The notes under the pieces are model-generated. The model saw only the letters and a program-made list of their open reading frames with translations. It did no database searches and was not told the DNA's origin. 64,000 nucleotides of DNA from assembly GCF_946190275.1 (NCBI RefSeq), contig NZ_CAMHZQ010000004.1, positions 62,001-126,000 of the forward strand, in the 5' to 3' direction. This document shows, one piece after another, positions 17,272 to 26,285 of the stretch (positions are counted from its first letter, which is position 1; every line of letters begins with the position of its first letter). The stretch comes from Streptococcus mitis (GTDB taxonomy: Bacteria; Bacillota; Bacilli; Lactobacillales; Streptococcaceae). Both the position numbers and the translations under genes were made by a program.

Positions 17272-18294
17272 ATGATTAATCAAATTTATCAACTAACTAA
17301 GCCTAAGTTTATCAATGTCAAATATCAGGAAGAGGCTATTGACCAAGAAAATCATATCCTTATCCGTCCCAACTACATGGCGGTCTGTCATGCGGATCAG
17401 CGTTACTACCAGGGAAAACGGGATCCCAAGATTTTGAATAAAAAGCTTCCAATGGCAATGATTCACGAGTCATGTGGAACCGTTATTTCTGACCCGACGG
17501 GAACCTATGAGGTTGGGCAAAAAGTTGTCATGATTCCAAATCAGCCTCCTATGCAGAGTGATGAGGAATTCTATGAAAACTACATGACAGGGACCCATTT
17601 CTTGTCTAGTGGATTTGATGGCTTTATGAGAGAGTTTGTTTCTCTCCCTAAAGACCGTGTGGTGGCTTATGATGATATTGAAGACACGGTTGCAGCCATT
17701 ACAGAGTTTGTCAGTGTTGGCATGCACGCTATGAATCGTCTATTGACCCTTGCTCATAGCAAGCGGGACCGAATCGCCGTTATCGGAGATGGAAGTTTAG
17801 CATTTGTGGTTGCCAATATTATCAACTATACTTTGCCAGAAGCAGAGATTGTGGTTATTGGTCGTCATTGGGAAAAATTGGAACTTTTCTCTTTTGCCAA
17901 AGAATGCTATATCACTGATAATATTCCCGAAGATTTGGCCTTTGACCATGCTTTTGAGTGTTGTGGTGGTGATGGTACTGGACCAGCTATTAATGACTTG
18001 ATTCGCTACATTCGTCCTCAGGGAACGATTCTCATGATGGGAGTTAGCGAATATAAAGTCAATCTCAATACTCGTGATGCCTTAGAAAAGGGCTTGCTCT
18101 TGGTTGGTTCCTCTCGTTCTGGTCGCATTGATTTTGAAAATGCAATCCAAATGATGGAAGTCAAGAAATTTGCCAATCGTCTTAAAAATATCCTTTATCT
18201 AGAAGAACCTGTAAGAGAAATTAAAGATATTCACCGTGTCTTTGCAACCGATTTAAACACAGCCTTTAAAACTGTGTTTAAGTGGGAAGTATAA
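17272..18294 (+). CDS. tarJ: Ribulose-5-phosphate reductase TarJ
   Basis: This 340-residue zinc-type medium-chain dehydrogenase makes ribitol 5-phosphate from ribulose 5-phosphate with NADPH, supplying TarI. Visible landmarks are the catalytic-domain PNYMAVCHADQRYYQG and the Rossmann segment DRIAVIGDGSLAFVVANII, with an Asp in the second glycine-loop region. I chose the ATG at 17272 (MINQIYQ), 4 nt after the tarI stop; the frame is open from 17254 but would overlap tarI. The ribosome-binding site is weak, so coupling to tarI is likely. Confidence 0.92.
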   Translation: MINQIYQLTKPKFINVKYQEEAIDQENHILIRPNYMAVCHADQRYYQGKRDPKILNKKLPMAMIHESCGTVISDPTGTYEVGQKVVMIPNQPPMQSDEEFYENYMTGTHFLSSGFDGFMREFVSLPKDRVVAYDDIEDTVAAITEFVSVGMHAMNRLLTLAHSKRDRIAVIGDGSLAFVVANIINYTLPEAEIVVIGRHWEKLELFSFAKECYITDNIPEDLAFDHAFECCGGDGTGPAINDLIRYIRPQGTILMMGVSEYKVNLNTRDALEKGLLLVGSSRSGRIDFENAIQMMEVKKFANRLKNILYLEEPVREIKDIHRVFATDLNTAFKTVFKWEV

Positions 18295-18310
18295 GTGCTG
18301 GAGGTTAATT

Positions 18311-19180
18311 GTGGAGAAAATCATTAAAGAAAAAATTTCTTCCCTACTTAGTCAAGAAGAGGAAGTCCTCAGTGTTGAACAACTGGGAGGTATGACCAAT
18401 CAAAACTATTTGGTCAAAACAACAAATAAGCAGTACATCGTTAAGTTCTTTGGTAAAGGGACAGAAAAACTGATCAATCGTCAAGATGAAAAGTATAATC
18501 TTGAACTACTAAAGGATTTAGACTTAGATGTAAAAAATTATCTTTTTGATATTGAAGCTGGTATCAAAGTAAATGAGTATATCGAATCTGCGATTACGCT
18601 TGATTCAAGGTCAATCAAGACCAAATTTGATAAAATTGCTCCAATATTACAAACGATTCATGCTTCTGGTAAGGAATTAAGAGGAGAATTTGCTCCTTTT
18701 GAAGAAATCAAAAAATACGAATCTTTGATTGAGGAAAAAATCCCTTATGCTAACTATGAAGCGGTTCGAGAAGAAGTCTTCTCCTTAGAGAAAAGACTGG
18801 CTGACTTAGGTGTTGACAGAAAATCTTGTCATATTGATTTGGTGCCTGAAAACTTTATCGAATCACCTCAAGGACGACTTTATCTGATTGACTGGGAATA
18901 TTCATCAATGAACGATCCAATGTGGGATTTGGCTGCCCTCTTTTTAGAGTCTGAATTCACTCGTCAAGAGGAAGAAGACTTCTTGTCTCGCTATGAGAGT
19001 GAGCAAACACCTGTCTCTCGTGAAAAGATTGCCATTTATAAAATTTTACAAGACGCTATTTGGAGTTTATGGACAGTTTACAAAGAAGAGCAAGGTGCAG
19101 ATTTTGGTGATTATGGTGTGAGCCGTTACCAAAGAGCTATTAAAGGTTTGTTATATTATGGAGGTTCAGATGAAAAATAA
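18311..19180 (+). CDS. licA: Choline kinase LicA
   Basis: This 289-residue kinase phosphorylates choline, the first step toward CDP-choline. Aminoglycoside phosphotransferase-fold motifs are visible: the N-terminal VEQLGGMTNQNYLVKT, the catalytic H174-ID-LVPEN181 block and the metal-binding LIDWEYSS. The start is a GTG at 18311 with GGAGG 6 nt upstream. The last 11 nt overlap the licB start. Free choline comes from LicB; product goes to LicC. Confidence 0.95.
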   Translation: MEKIIKEKISSLLSQEEEVLSVEQLGGMTNQNYLVKTTNKQYIVKFFGKGTEKLINRQDEKYNLELLKDLDLDVKNYLFDIEAGIKVNEYIESAITLDSRSIKTKFDKIAPILQTIHASGKELRGEFAPFEEIKKYESLIEEKIPYANYEAVREEVFSLEKRLADLGVDRKSCHIDLVPENFIESPQGRLYLIDWEYSSMNDPMWDLAALFLESEFTRQEEEDFLSRYESEQTPVSREKIAIYKILQDAIWSLWTVYKEEQGADFGDYGVSRYQRAIKGLLYYGGSDEK

Positions 19181-20048
19181 AAATGGAGTTTCTTTTGGTC
19201 TACTCTCAGGTATTTTCTGGGGTTTAGGTCTAACGATTAGTGCTTATATCTTTTCGATTTTTACAGATTTGTCGCCCTTTGTGGTGGCCGCTGCTCACGA
19301 TTTCTTGAGTATCTTTATCTTACTAGCTTTTCTCTTGGTAAAAGAAGGAAAAGTTCGTCTCTCAATTTTCTTAAATATTCGCAATGTTAGTGTTATCATC
19401 GGAGCCTTGCTGGCAGGTCCTATCGGAATGCAGGCCAATCTTTATGCGGTTAAGTATATCGGAAGTTCCTTAGCTTCATCGGTATCCGCTATCTATCCTG
19501 CGATTTCAGTTTTATTGGCTTTCTTCTTTTTGAAGCACAAGATTTCAAAAAATACTGTATTTGGTATTGTCTTGATTATTGCAGGAATTATTGCTCAGAC
19601 CTATAAGGTTGAACAGGTTAATTCCTTCTACATTGGGATTCTCTGTGCTTTGATTTGTGCCATTGCATGGGGAAGTGAGAGTGTTCTTAGCTCTTTTGCC
19701 ATGGAAAGTGAATTGAGTGAAATCGAAGCTCTCTTAATCCGTCAAGTAACTTCATTCTTGTCCTATCTTGTGATTGTGCTCTTCTCTCATCAGTCATTTG
19801 CAGAAGTGGCCAATGGACAATTGCTAGGTCTTATGATTGTCTTTGCAGCCTTTGATATGATTTCCTATTTGGCTTATTATATCGCTATCAATCGCTTGCA
19901 ACCAGCCAAGGCTACAGGCTTGAACGTGAGCTATGTAGTATGGACTGTCTTGTTTGCAGTTGTTTTCTTGGGTGCACCACTAGATATGCTGACAATTATT
20001 ACGTCACTAGTCGTCATTGCTGGAGTTTATATTATTATTAAAGAATAA
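19170..20048 (+). CDS. licB: Choline permease LicB (DMT/EamA family)
   Basis: The 292-residue integral membrane protein has ten predicted hydrophobic helices in two homologous EamA halves. It starts MKNKNGVSFGLLSGIFWGLG, and in pneumococcus it imports choline. I chose the ATG at 19170 because GGAGG (19161-19165) is 4 nt upstream; the frame is open from 19158 but that start would lie before the ribosome-binding site. The gene overlaps licA by 11 nt, so translation is coupled. Confidence 0.94.
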   Translation: MKNKNGVSFGLLSGIFWGLGLTISAYIFSIFTDLSPFVVAAAHDFLSIFILLAFLLVKEGKVRLSIFLNIRNVSVIIGALLAGPIGMQANLYAVKYIGSSLASSVSAIYPAISVLLAFFFLKHKISKNTVFGIVLIIAGIIAQTYKVEQVNSFYIGILCALICAIAWGSESVLSSFAMESELSEIEALLIRQVTSFLSYLVIVLFSHQSFAEVANGQLLGLMIVFAAFDMISYLAYYIAINRLQPAKATGLNVSYVVWTVLFAVVFLGAPLDMLTIITSLVVIAGVYIIIKE

Positions 20049-20059
20049 AGGAGATTTGT

Positions 20060-20749
20060 GTGAAAGCCATTATCTTAGCAGCGGGATTGGGAACTCGCTT
20101 GCGTCCTATGACTGAAAATACCCCTAAAGCCTTGGTTCAGGTTAATCAAAAACCCTTGATTGAATACCAAATTGAATTTCTCAGAGAAAAAGGAATCCAT
20201 GATATCATCATCATCGTCGGTTATCTTAAAGAACAATTTGATTACTTGAAAGAGAAATACGGTGTTCGCCTCGTTTTCAATGATAAATACGCTGATTACA
20301 ATAACTTTTACTCTCTCTATCTTGTAAAAGAAGAATTGGCTAACAGCTATGTTATTGATGCGGATAACTATCTCTTCAAAAATATGTTCCGCAATGATTT
20401 GACACGTTCGACTTATTTTAGTGTTTATCGTGAAGATTGTACCAACGAATGGTTCTTGGTCTATGGAGATGACTATAAGGTTCAAGACATTACTGTTGAT
20501 AGTAAGGCAGGTCGCATCCTTAGTGGTGTATCCTTCTGGGATGCTCCAACTGCAGAAAAGATTATCAGCTTTATCGACAAGGCTTATGCAAGTGGTGAAT
20601 TTGTTGATCTCTACTGGGACAATATGGTTAAGGATAACATCAAAGAGCTAGATGTCTATGTTGAAGAATTAGAAGGCAATAGCATCTATGAGATCGATAG
20701 TGTCCAAGATTATCATAAATTAGAAGAAATTCTTAAAAACGAAAATTAA
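20060..20749 (+). CDS. licC: CTP:phosphocholine cytidylyltransferase LicC
   Basis: This 229-residue sugar-nucleotidyltransferase-fold enzyme makes CDP-choline from CTP and phosphocholine. The signature ILAAGLGTRLRP is at residues 5-16, and the TPKALVQVNQKPLI block follows with its catalytic Lys. The start is GTG with AAAGGAG upstream. It is the last gene of the operon; CDP-choline is the donor for LicD1 and LicD2 encoded on the other side of the divergent promoter. Confidence 0.95.
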   Translation: MKAIILAAGLGTRLRPMTENTPKALVQVNQKPLIEYQIEFLREKGIHDIIIIVGYLKEQFDYLKEKYGVRLVFNDKYADYNNFYSLYLVKEELANSYVIDADNYLFKNMFRNDLTRSTYFSVYREDCTNEWFLVYGDDYKVQDITVDSKAGRILSGVSFWDAPTAEKIISFIDKAYASGEFVDLYWDNMVKDNIKELDVYVEELEGNSIYEIDSVQDYHKLEEILKNEN

Positions 20750-20757
20750 AGATTCCA

Positions 20758-20797
20758 ACATCTGGCTAAAATAGTCGGATGTTTTTTGATTTTTTTA
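20758..20797 (+). terminator. Terminator of the tar-lic operon
   Basis: ACATCTGGCTA and TAGTCGGATGT form an 11-bp stem with two G-U pairs and a 3-nt loop, followed by two T runs. The last T run merges into the cin-box of dprA and may double as its T-rich upstream element. Confidence 0.85.
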
Positions 20798-20803
20798 CGA
20801 ATA
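20796..20803 (+). promoter_or_regulatory. SigX/ComX cin-box (combox) of dprA
   Basis: TACGAATA exactly matches the streptococcal cin-box, preceded by a T tract. It lies 33 nt upstream of the dprA ATG, a typical distance for late competence genes. Confidence 0.93.
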
Positions 20804-20836
20804 AATAGATGAGTAGAAAAAGAAATGGAGATATTT

Positions 20837-21685
20837 ATGAAAATCACAAACTATGAAATCTATAAGTTTAAAAAATCAGGTTTGACCAATCAACAGATTT
20901 TGAACGTTCTAGAATACGGTGAAAATGTCGATCAAGAACTTTTGTTGGGTGATATTGCAGAAATATCAGGTTGCCGAAATCCAGCTGTTTTTATGGAACG
21001 TTATTTTCAGATAGACGATGCGCATTTGGAGAAAGAATTTCAAAAATTTCCATCTTTCTCTATTTTAGATGACTGTTATCCTTGGGATTTGAGTGAAATT
21101 TATGATGCGCCTGTACTTTTATTTTACAAGGGAAATCTTGACCTTTTGAAATTTCCTAAGGTAGCGGTCGTGGGCAGTCGTGCTTGTAGCAAACAGGGAG
21201 CTAAGTCGGTTGAAAAAGTCATTCAGGGCTTGGAAAATGAACTGGTTATCGTCAGTGGATTAGCCAAGGGCATTGACACAGCAGCTCATATGGCAGCTCT
21301 TCAGAATGGCGGAAAAACCATTGCAGTGATTGGAACAGGACTGGATGTGTTTTATCCTAAAGCCAATAAACGTTTGCAAGACTACATCGGCAATGATCAT
21401 CTGATTCTCAGTGAATATGGACCTGGCGAACAACCTCTGAAATTTCATTTTCCTGCCCGTAATCGCATCATTGCTGGACTTTGCCGTGGTGTGATTGTAG
21501 CAGAGGCTAAGATGCGCTCAGGTAGTCTCATTACCTGTGAGAGAGCGATGGAAGAAGGGCGCGATGTTTTTGCTATTCCTGGTAGTATTTTAGATGGACT
21601 ATCAGACGGTTGCCATCATTTGATTCAAGAAGGGGCAAAATTGGTCACCAGTGGGCAGGATGTTCTTGCAGAATTTGAATTTTAA
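20837..21685 (+). CDS. dprA: DNA processing protein DprA
   Basis: This 282-residue protein loads RecA on incoming single strands during transformation and, in pneumococcus, also shuts off competence by binding ComE~P. The Rossmann-like core has VAVVGSRACSKQGAKS, IVSGLAKGIDTAAH and the PARNRIIAGL motif. An N-terminal SAM-like region precedes it. I chose the ATG at 20837 with GGAG upstream; a start at 20825 would add four residues. The stop codon TAA abuts a BOX element directly. Confidence 0.96.
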   Translation: MKITNYEIYKFKKSGLTNQQILNVLEYGENVDQELLLGDIAEISGCRNPAVFMERYFQIDDAHLEKEFQKFPSFSILDDCYPWDLSEIYDAPVLLFYKGNLDLLKFPKVAVVGSRACSKQGAKSVEKVIQGLENELVIVSGLAKGIDTAAHMAALQNGGKTIAVIGTGLDVFYPKANKRLQDYIGNDHLILSEYGPGEQPLKFHFPARNRIIAGLCRGVIVAEAKMRSGSLITCERAMEEGRDVFAIPGSILDGLSDGCHHLIQEGAKLVTSGQDVLAEFEF

Positions 21686-21836
21686 TACTCTTCGAAAATC
21701 TCTTCAAACCACGTCAGCTTCACCTTGCCGTAGGTATGGTTACTGACTTCGTCAGTCTCATCTGCAACCTCAAAGCAGTGCTTTAAGCAACCTGCGGTTA
21801 GTTTCCTAGTTTGCTCTTTGATTTTCATTGAGTATA
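21686..21836 (-). repeat. BOX element (A-B-C) between dprA and topA
   Basis: On the minus strand it starts TATACTCAATGAAAATCAAA, has the boxB block with GACTGACGAAGTCAG and ends TTCGAAGAGTA. At about 151 bp it is near-identical, in opposite orientation, to the copy at 24133. It begins immediately after the dprA stop codon and fills most of the dprA-topA gap. Confidence 0.95.
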
Positions 21837-21890
21837 AGACGAAATTTCGCTTACTAGATAAACTTTTCTTCTATATATAGGAGCTAAGTC

Positions 21891-21919
21891 TTGACAGTTA
21901 TGGCAAAATGGTTTACACT
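21891..21919 (+). promoter_or_regulatory. topA promoter
   Basis: TTGACA (21891-21896) and TACACT (21914-21919) are separated by 17 nt, 35 nt before the chosen topA start. Confidence 0.88.
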
Positions 21920-21954
21920 TTATAAAGTTTATTACTTTGAAAAGGTGTGATACT

Positions 21955-24042
21955 GTGGCTACGGCAACAAAAAAGAAAAAATCAACAGTTAAAAAAAATC
22001 TAGTAATCGTGGAGTCGCCTGCTAAGGCCAAGACGATTGAAAAATATCTTGGCAGAAACTACAAGGTTTTAGCCAGTGTCGGGCATATTCGGGATTTGAA
22101 GAAATCCAGTATGTCCGTCGATATTGAAAATAATTATGAACCGCAATATATCAATATCCGAGGAAAAGGTCCTCTTATCAATGACTTGAAAAAAGAAGCT
22201 AAAAAAGCTAATAAAGTCTTTCTGGCGAGTGACCCGGACCGTGAAGGAGAAGCGATTTCTTGGCATTTGGCTCACATTCTCAACTTGGATGAAAATGATG
22301 CTAACCGTGTGGTCTTCAATGAAATCACCAAGGATGCGGTCAAAAATGCTTTCAAAGAGCCACGCAAGATTGATATGGACTTGGTCGATGCCCAACAGGC
22401 TCGTCGTGTCTTGGACCGCTTGGTAGGCTATTCGATTTCGCCTATTTTGTGGAAGAAGGTCAAGAAGGGCTTGTCAGCAGGTCGCGTTCAGTCTATTGCA
22501 CTTAAGTTAATCATTGACCGTGAGAATGAAATTAATGCCTTCCAACCAGAAGAATATTGGACAATTGATGCTGTCTTTAAAAAAGGAACCAAGCAATTTC
22601 AGGCTTCCTTCTATGGAGTAGATGGTAAAAAGCTTAAACTGACTAGCAATGATGAGGTCAAGGAAGTCTTGTCTCGTCTGACTAGCAAAGATTTTTCAGT
22701 GGATCAGGTAGATAAGAAAGAGCGTAAACGCAATGCTCCTTTACCTTATACTACTTCATCTATGCAGATGGATGCTGCCAATAAAATCAATTTCCGTACT
22801 CGAAAAACCATGATGGTTGCCCAACAGCTCTATGAAGGAATTAATATTGGTTCTGGTGTTCAAGGTTTGATTACCTATATGCGTACCGATTCGACTCGTA
22901 TCAGTCCAGTGGCGCAAAATGAGGCAGCAAACTTCATTACGGACCGTTTTGGTAGCAAGTATTCTAAGCATGGTAGCAAGGTAAAAAACGCTTCAGGTGC
23001 TCAGGATGCCCACGAGGCTATTCGCCCGTCTAGCGTTTCTAATACACCTGAAAGCATCGCTAAGTATCTGGATAAGGATCAGCTCAAGCTTTATACCCTT
23101 ATCTGGAATCGTTTTGTAGCGAGTCAGATGACAGCTGCTGTCTTTGATACCATGGCTGTTAAATTGTCTCAAAATGGGGTTCAATTTGCTGCTAATGGTA
23201 GTCAGGTTAAGTTTGATGGTTATCTTGCCATTTATAATGATTCTGACAAGAATAAGATGTTACCAGACATGGCTGTTGGAGATGTGGTTAAGCAGGTTAA
23301 TAGCAAACCAGAGCAACATTTCACTCAACCGCCTGCTCGTTATTCTGAAGCGACACTGATCAAGACCTTGGAGGAAAATGGGGTTGGTCGTCCGTCAACC
23401 TACGCACCAACCATTGAAACTATTCAGAAACGTTATTATGTTCGCCTTGCAGCCAAACGTTTTGAACCAACAGAGTTGGGAGAAATTGTTAACAAGCTCA
23501 TCGTTGAATATTTCCCAGATATAGTAAACGTGACCTTCACAGCTGAAATGGAAGGCAAGCTGGATGATGTCGAAGTCGGAAAAGAGCAGTGGCAACGTGT
23601 CATTGATGCCTTTTACAAACCTTTCTCTAAAGAGGTTGCCAAGGCTGAAGAAGAAATGGAAAAAATCCAGATCAAGGATGAACCAGCTGGATTTGACTGT
23701 GAAGTGTGTGGTAGTCCAATGGTTATTAAACTTGGTCGTTTTGGTAAGTTCTACGCTTGTAGCAATTTCCCAGATTGCCGTCATACCCAAGCAATCGTGA
23801 AAGAGATTGGTGTAGAGTGTCCAAGTTGTCATCAGGGACAAATCATTGAACGCAAAACCAAACGTAATCGCCTTTTCTATGGTTGCAATCGCTATCCAGA
23901 CTGTGAATTTACCTCTTGGGACAAGCCTGTTGGTCGTGACTGTCCAAAATGTGGCAATTTCCTCGTAGAGAAAAAAGTCCGTGGTGGTGGCAAGCAGGTT
24001 GTTTGTAGCAAGGGTGACTACGAAGAAGAAAAGATTAAATAA
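21955..24042 (+). CDS. topA: DNA topoisomerase I
   Basis: This 695-residue type IA topoisomerase relaxes negative supercoils. The Toprim domain has [18 protein letters not shown] and the acidic [10 protein letters not shown]. The catalytic Tyr308 is in [12 protein letters not shown]. Two complete four-cysteine zinc ribbons (CEVCG-x-CSNFPDC and CPSCH-x-CNRYPDC) and a third partial one (CPKCG-x-CSKGD) end the protein. I chose the GTG at 21955 (VATATKKKK) with AAAGGTG upstream; a TTG at 21937 is unsupported. The gene is framed by inverted BOX repeats. Confidence 0.96.
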   Translation: MATATKKKKSTVKKNLVIVESPAKAKTIEKYLGRNYKVLASVGHIRDLKKSSMSVDIENNYEPQYINIRGKGPLINDLKKEAKKANKVFLASDPDREGEAISWHLAHILNLDENDANRVVFNEITKDAVKNAFKEPRKIDMDLVDAQQARRVLDRLVGYSISPILWKKVKKGLSAGRVQSIALKLIIDRENEINAFQPEEYWTIDAVFKKGTKQFQASFYGVDGKKLKLTSNDEVKEVLSRLTSKDFSVDQVDKKERKRNAPLPYTTSSMQMDAANKINFRTRKTMMVAQQLYEGINIGSGVQGLITYMRTDSTRISPVAQNEAANFITDRFGSKYSKHGSKVKNASGAQDAHEAIRPSSVSNTPESIAKYLDKDQLKLYTLIWNRFVASQMTAAVFDTMAVKLSQNGVQFAANGSQVKFDGYLAIYNDSDKNKMLPDMAVGDVVKQVNSKPEQHFTQPPARYSEATLIKTLEENGVGRPSTYAPTIETIQKRYYVRLAAKRFEPTELGEIVNKLIVEYFPDIVNVTFTAEMEGKLDDVEVGKEQWQRVIDAFYKPFSKEVAKAEEEMEKIQIKDEPAGFDCEVCGSPMVIKLGRFGKFYACSNFPDCRHTQAIVKEIGVECPSCHQGQIIERKTKRNRLFYGCNRYPDCEFTSWDKPVGRDCPKCGNFLVEKKVRGGGKQVVCSKGDYEEEKIK

Positions 24043-24046
24043 GAGG

Positions 24047-24078
24047 AGAGTCCTGAAAGTTAATTTTAGGCTCTTTTT
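24047..24078 (+). terminator. topA terminator
   Basis: AGAG-T-CCTGAAA pairs with TTTTAGGCTCT (one bulge, one G-U) and is followed by Ts, starting 5 nt after the topA stop. Confidence 0.8.
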
Positions 24079-24132
24079 GGTTGGAACTTGACAAAATTCA
24101 TCATTTTATGCGAAACTAGAAGAAGATTATTT

Positions 24133-24285
24133 TATACTCAATGAAAATCAAAGAGCAAACTAGAAACTAACCGCAGGTTGCTCAAAGCACTGCTTTGAGG
24201 TTGCAGATAAGACTGACGAAGTCAGGAACCATACCTACGTCAAGGCGACGTTGATGCGGTTTGAAGAGATTTTCGAAGAGTATTA
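24133..24285 (+). repeat. BOX element (A-B-C) after topA
   Basis: It begins TATACTCAATGAAAATCAAA and ends TTCGAAGAGTATT, about 153 bp. It is roughly 93 percent identical by eye to the inverted copy at 21686-21836. It lies directly upstream of the DUF454 gene, whose start is 14 nt away, so no separate promoter is visible between them. Confidence 0.95.
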
Positions 24286-24298
24286 ACTAGGAGAAGTT

Positions 24299-24658
24299 AT
24301 GCGTATTATTTATCTAATTATTGGTTTTTTATCACTGGCCTTGGCTATTGTTGGGGTTGTTTTACCCTTGTTGCCTACAACACCTTTTCTTTTACTGTCT
24401 ATTGCTTGTTTCTCAAGAAGTTCCAAGCGTTTCGAAAATTGGCTTTATCATACCAAGCTCTATCAAGCATATGTAGCTGATTTTCGAGAGACTAAGTCTA
24501 TTGCGCGTGAACGTAAGAAAAAAATCATCGTATCTATCTATATCTTGATGGGAATTTCCATTTATTTTGCCCCTCTCTTACCAGTCAAAATCGGTCTGGG
24601 AGCCTTGACCATCTTTATCACTTATTATCTCTTCAAGGTCATTCCAGACAAAGAATAA
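24299..24658 (+). CDS. DUF454/YbaN family membrane protein
   Basis: This 119-residue protein has a hydrophobic N-terminal hairpin with the family signature GVVLPLLPTTPFLLLSIACFSRSS, a basic cytoplasmic segment (RERKKK near residue 79) and two more membrane segments. It matches the DUF454 (YbaN) family by pattern. No function is established. AGGAGAAG precedes the ATG. The BOX element immediately upstream may contain or influence its promoter. Confidence 0.85.
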   Translation: MRIIYLIIGFLSLALAIVGVVLPLLPTTPFLLLSIACFSRSSKRFENWLYHTKLYQAYVADFRETKSIARERKKKIIVSIYILMGISIYFAPLLPVKIGLGALTIFITYYLFKVIPDKE

Positions 24659-24751
24659 GTAAAATTTGTAACTATTTCCCTTGATAAAAATGAAAGCATA
24701 TTCACCACAATATGATATAATAAATTCAAAGTAATCTTCAAGGAGAATCAA

Positions 24752-25384
24752 ATGATTTACGAATTTTGTGCTGAAAATGTGACCTTGCTTGAAAAAGCGA
24801 TGGAGGCTGGAGCTCGTCGAATCGAACTCTGTGATAATCTAGCAGTGGGAGGAACAACACCAAGCTATGGAGTAACCAAGGCAGCGGTTGAATTGGCAGC
24901 TAACTACGATACAACCATTATGACCATGATTCGTCCACGTGGTGGCGACTTTGTCTATAATGAACTGGAAATTGCAATCATGTTAGAAGACATTCGATTG
25001 ACTGCTCAGGCTGGAAGTCAAGGAGTTGTATTTGGAGCCTTAACTGCTGAGAAGAAGTTGGATAAACCTAATCTTGAAAAGTTAATTGCTGCATCAAAAG
25101 GAATGGAAATTGTCTTCCACATGGCCTTTGATGAATTGAGCGAAGAAGACCAGTTAGAAGCTATTGACTGGCTCAGCCAAGCCGGTGTCACTCGTATCCT
25201 AACTCGCGCTGGTGTGTCTGGCGATTCACTAGACAAACGTTTTGCTCACTATCACAGAATTTTGGAGCATGCTAAAGGTAAAATTGAAATTCTACCAGGT
25301 GGGGGGATTGACCTTGACAACCGTCAAACCTTTATTGACCAACTGGGCGTGACACAATTGCACGGAACCAAGGTTGTCTTTTAA
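24752..25384 (+). CDS. cutC: CutC family protein
   Basis: This 210-residue TIM-barrel protein starts MIYEFCAENVTLLEKAMEAGARRIELCDNLAVGG, with TMIRPRGGDFVY and the late ILPGGGIDLDN segment. Members were first linked to copper homeostasis in E. coli, but that role is doubtful there and may be a secondary effect; true substrates are not known. AAGGAG precedes the ATG, and TGATATAAT about 40 nt upstream is a likely -10. Confidence 0.92.
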   Translation: MIYEFCAENVTLLEKAMEAGARRIELCDNLAVGGTTPSYGVTKAAVELAANYDTTIMTMIRPRGGDFVYNELEIAIMLEDIRLTAQAGSQGVVFGALTAEKKLDKPNLEKLIAASKGMEIVFHMAFDELSEEDQLEAIDWLSQAGVTRILTRAGVSGDSLDKRFAHYHRILEHAKGKIEILPGGGIDLDNRQTFIDQLGVTQLHGTKVVF

Positions 25385-25390
25385 AAAATA

Positions 25391-25420
25391 GAAAGGAACT
25401 GCTAGCTTTGGGTAGCAGTT
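25391..25420 (+). promoter_or_regulatory. Hairpin between the ribosome-binding site and the YjbR gene start
   Basis: AAAGGA (25392-25397) is followed directly by a perfect 8-bp stem AACTGCTA/TAGCAGTT with an 8-nt loop, then TTCACTT and the ATG. No other Shine-Dalgarno sequence is near the start. Looping out the hairpin would place AAAGGA about 7 nt from the ATG. It could also be a weak terminator of cutC, as a short T run follows. Confidence 0.55.
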
Positions 25421-25427
25421 TTCACTT

Positions 25428-26084
25428 ATGTTTGAAATTTTTAAATTCTATCAATTGAATCAAGAAAAGGCTCATGCTTATGGTTTTGTAGAAAATGGTG
25501 GAGTCTGGACCTATAGTTGCCAGATTTTGCAGGGTGACTTTGTCATGACTGTGTCCATCACTGCTGATAATGTGAGTTTTCAGGTCTTTGATCAGGAAAC
25601 GGGCGACCTCTATCCTCAAGTGCATATGGAAAGTATGAGAGGAAGTTTTGTTGCAAGTGTCCGTGAGGCTTGTTTGGAGATTCTTTACCAAATTCGGAAG
25701 ACTTGTTTTGATGTGCAAGATTTTATTTGTCCTCAGACTAAGCGAATCATGGCTCAGGTTCAGGAAAAGTATGGAAACCAGTTGGAGTATTTGTGGGAGA
25801 AATCGCCTGATTCAGCAGTTTTAAGACATGAAGGTAATCAAAAGTGGTATGCTGTTTTGATGAAAATTTCTTGGGATAAACTTGAAAAGGGTAGAGAAGG
25901 TCTAGTCGAAGCAATTAATCTCAAACATGACCAAGTAGCGGACTTACTTTCACAAAAGGGTATTTATCCAGCTTTTCATATGAACAAACGCTACTGGATT
26001 AGTGTGGCTTTTGATGATACTTTGTCAGATGAAATGGTACTGGAATTGATAGAGAAAAGTTGGAGCTTAACCTCTAAAAAATGA
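25428..26084 (+). CDS. MmcQ/YjbR family protein with an N-terminal extension
   Basis: The 218-residue soluble protein has a C-terminal YjbR-type domain (about 115-218) with SPDSAVLRHEGNQKWYAVLMKI, INLKHDQVADLL and MNKRYWISVAFDDTLSDEMVLELIEKSW. The first 110 residues form a separate beta-rich region. YjbR proteins have a CyaY-like fold and are presumed DNA-binding, but no role is proven. The start is the ATG at 25428, with an unusual hairpin-separated ribosome-binding site. No terminator is obvious before the leu promoter. Confidence 0.85.
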   Translation: MFEIFKFYQLNQEKAHAYGFVENGGVWTYSCQILQGDFVMTVSITADNVSFQVFDQETGDLYPQVHMESMRGSFVASVREACLEILYQIRKTCFDVQDFICPQTKRIMAQVQEKYGNQLEYLWEKSPDSAVLRHEGNQKWYAVLMKISWDKLEKGREGLVEAINLKHDQVADLLSQKGIYPAFHMNKRYWISVAFDDTLSDEMVLELIEKSWSLTSKK

Positions 26085-26166
26085 AATATTTCAAGGATTT
26101 TCAAGAACTTTCAATTAGCTAAATATTCTATACTGAAGAAATTTTCAGAAAATATTGGATTTTTTC

Positions 26167-26195
26167 TTGACAAGTAGTTTTGTCTATGCTAAAAT
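26167..26195 (+). promoter_or_regulatory. Promoter of the leucine operon
   Basis: TTGACA (26167-26172) and TAAAAT (26190-26195) are spaced by 17 nt, with an extended TGC. It lies 37 nt before the leader peptide start. Confidence 0.9.
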
Positions 26196-26231
26196 ACTAA
26201 ACAAGATATCAAACGAAGGAGAAAGTCAAAC

Positions 26232-26285
26232 ATGAAAACAGCTAAGTTTAATCAATTTGCTTTGTTGTTGAGGTACTCGGGCTAG
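26232..26285 (+). CDS. leuL: Leucine-rich leader peptide of the leu operon
   Basis: A 17-residue ORF, MKTAKFNQFALLLRYSG, follows GAAGGAGA at good spacing. Three consecutive Leu codons, all TTG, lie six codons before the stop. The stop codon sits in the 5' arm of the first leader hairpin. Consecutive codons for the operon product, followed by competing hairpins and a terminator, are the hallmark of ribosome-dependent attenuation by leucyl-tRNA level. Confidence 0.88.
   Translation: MKTAKFNQFALLLRYSG

Noticed and set aside
24756..24763. Cin-box-like TACGAATT at the start of cutC
   Set aside because: It lies inside the coding sequence after the start codon, differs at the last base and has no T-rich element upstream.
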